DNA of 64,000 bases. Source: Zeus faber (lineage: Eukaryota > Chordata > Actinopteri > Zeiformes > Zeidae). Of the stretch, positions 62,095 through 64,000 are shown piece after piece. The number at the start of each line of letters is the position of its first letter. Position 1 is the first letter of the stretch. The notes under the pieces were generated by a model. That model saw nothing but the letters and a program-made list of their open reading frames with translations. It did not search any database and was not told where the DNA came from. The DNA lies in NCBI GenBank assembly GCA_960531495.1, contig OY482848.1:37805820-37869819 (forward strand). The letters are read 5' to 3'. The translations under genes were made by a program, and so were the position numbers.

Positions 62095-64000
62095 TTTCAG
62101 GTTGTTGCAGGATACTGCATGTTGCTGCATGTTCCCATAGATTGCTGCCGATTGCTACAAGTTGCTTTGTTGCTGTAGGATGTTTCAGATTGCTGCATGC
62201 TACTTCAGATTGCTTCAAGTGGCTGCAGATTACTGCAGATTGCTACAGGTTGCTGCATGTTGCTGCAGATTGCTGCAGGTTGCTGCATGTTGCTGCAGGT
62301 TGATGCACGTTGCTCTAGATTGCTGCATATTGCTACATGTTTCTGCAGGTTGCTGCAGATTGCTACAAGTTGCTGCATGTTGCTGCAGGTTGTTTCAGAT
62401 TGCTGCATGTTGCTTTATGGTGCTGCATATTGCTACATGTTGCTGCAGATGCTGCAGGTTGCTTCATAATGCTTACTCTAGGTTTTTTCAAGGTGCTGCA
62501 GGTTACTGCAGGTTTTTGCAGGCCACTACAGGTTGCTTCATGAAGCCGCAGTTTGCTGCAGGTTGCTGCATTTTACTGTAGGTTGCTTTATCATATTGCA
62601 GGTTGCGGCAGGTTGTTGTAGATTGCTTCAGGATGCTGCAGTTTGCTGCAGGTTTATTCATGATGCTGCAGGTTTCTGCCGGTTGCTTCATGATGCTGCA
62701 GGTTGCTGCAGTTCCTGCATGTTGCTGCAGGCTGCTTCATGATGCTGCAGGTTGCTGCAGGCTGCTTCATAATGCTGCTGGTTGCTGTAGGTTACTTCAG
62801 GTTTCTAATATAAATCTTTATTAAACCTAAATAGATAAACCTTTCTGCAGGTACTTGCAGGTTGCTTCATGATGCCGCAGGTTTCTGCAGGTTGCTTCTT
62901 GATGCAGCAGGTTTCTGTAGGATGCTGCAGGTGTTATATATGGTCTGGTGAACCCAAATGCAGGACACAACACGGGTTTAGGAGTAAGTGCAAGGTTTAA
63001 TGTTGAACAGGCAAAGGATCAGGGTCCAAGAACAGGTAGGGAATCAGAATCAGGAAACAGGCAGGGAATCAGCAACAGAAAGCAGGCAGGGAACAGGCTG
63101 GGAATCAGGATCAGAGAACAGGCCCGGAATCGGGGTCCAGGAACATGCAGGGAATCAAGGTCCAGGAACCAGGCAGGGTATCCAAACAGGAAACAGGCAG
63201 GGAATCCGGAACAGGAAACAGGCAGGGAATCCGGAACAGGAAACAGGCAGGGAATCAGGGTCAGGAACAGGAAGGGAATCGGGATCAGGAACAGGAAGGG
63301 AATCAGGGTCCAGGAACAGACAGGGAATCAGGATCTTAGACAGGACTGAGAATGCAATAGACACACAGAGACACAAAGACACACAGGGACACAAGGATCT
63401 GACAGCAACAGAGTTAATAGGAAACAGGTAAAATACAATTGGAGTGACGAGGAAGGTGAAGACAGGTTGGGAGATTGCTGACTGTGGACAGGTGTGCAGT
63501 GGCAGGGATGTGACACCAGAGACCGACAGAGGGAGCTAGAGAGAGATAGAGGGAGACAGAGAGAGATAGAGGGAGACAGACAGACAGAGGGACCTAGAGA
63601 CAGACAGAGGGAGCCAGAGAGAGATAGATAGAGCAAGAGCAGGGCAGGATCCTGGCAGCAGGTTGCTGCAGGTCCTGCAGGTTGCCGGAGGTTGCTGCAG
63701 CTTACTGCTGGTTGATTCATGATGCTGCAGGTTGCTGCAGGTTGCTTCATGATGCTGCAGGTTGCTGCAGGTTGTTTCATGATGTTGCAGGTTGCTGCAG
63801 GTCCTGCAGGTGGCTGCAGGTTGCAGCAGGTTACTGCCGGTTGATTAATGATGCTGCAGGTTGATTTATGATGCTGCAGGTTGCTTCATGTTGTTGTAGA
63901 TTACTGTAGGTCCTGCAGGTTGCTGCAGGTCCTGCAGGTTGCTGCAGGTTGCAGCAGATTATGGCAGGTTACTGCTCGTTGATTCATGATGCTGCCGGTT
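62095..64000. repeat. gttgctgcaggttgctgcat array, interrupted by an LTR
   Basis: Decamer/15-mer units (ggttgctgca, gattgctgca, ggttgcttcatgatgctgca) at 62095-62930 and from 63658 to the window end, split by 62932-63657. It continues past the window. Confidence 0.92.
62932..63657 (-). mobile_element. LTR, family 2, copy 2, with an internal tandem repeat
   Basis: 726 bp, TGTTATATATGG ... GATCCTGGCA, with GCAGG on both sides (62927-62931, 63658-63662), though GCAGG is part of the host repeat. Its minus-strand start TGCCAGGATCCTGCC matches TGTCATGATCCTCCC at 28984. It contains a 16-20 bp tandem block (ggaacaggcagggaatcag) at 63020-63330 and a gagagatagagggagacaga block at 63535-63630. Confidence 0.7.

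Overview
The window is vertebrate, almost certainly ray-finned fish (teleost), genomic DNA. It carries two spliced genes with GT-AG introns, SINEs with a fish-type tail, several fish LINE and Ty3/Gypsy families, and very dense micro- and minisatellites. There is no bacterial or viral gene organisation. The species cannot be named from the sequence.

Gene content. (1) Plus strand, about 4.08-15.94 kb: slc8a1 (NCX1), the plasma-membrane Na+/Ca2+ exchanger. The whole coding region can be assembled: a 1,766-nt first coding exon, the mutually exclusive exon pair A and B, cassette exons C (21 nt), D (18 nt) and E (69 nt), and four constitutive 3' exons. The A-C-D-E form is 2,871 nt, 956 aa. (2) Minus strand, 39.16-31.94 kb: tmem178 (TMEM178A type), four coding exons, 311 aa, a four-pass membrane protein with a claudin-like loop. 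The two genes are tail to tail, the order and orientation I recall for SLC8A1 and TMEM178A on human chromosome 2p. Both products concern cellular Ca2+ handling, but co-regulation is not shown by the sequence.

Layout. 0-4 kb: upstream sequence with four minisatellites and a perfect CArg-type box. 4-16 kb: slc8a1, nearly every intron expanded by its own tandem repeat; intron 12.45-14.94 kb is a 2.4-kb array of a 24-bp unit with higher-order structure and a SINE inside. 16-31.9 kb: intergenic pile-up of an L1-like LINE, a LINE 3' end, an R2/NeSL-like LINE split by a minus-strand Gypsy element, and LTRs. 31.9-39.2 kb: tmem178 with repeat-filled introns. 39.2-64 kb: upstream of tmem178, with a CR1/L2-like LINE, a Gypsy element whose integrase lies upstream of reverse transcriptase (Gmr1-like), a LINE carrying a hAT MITE that itself carries a solo LTR, an L2-like LINE remnant, and long tandem arrays.

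No coherent new multi-gene system was found. The points most worth following are the slc8a1 alternative-exon cluster, the split-LTR Gypsy copy, the nested transposon with intact target duplications, the Gmr1-like element, and a minisatellite that matches the leader of the Gypsy element beside it.
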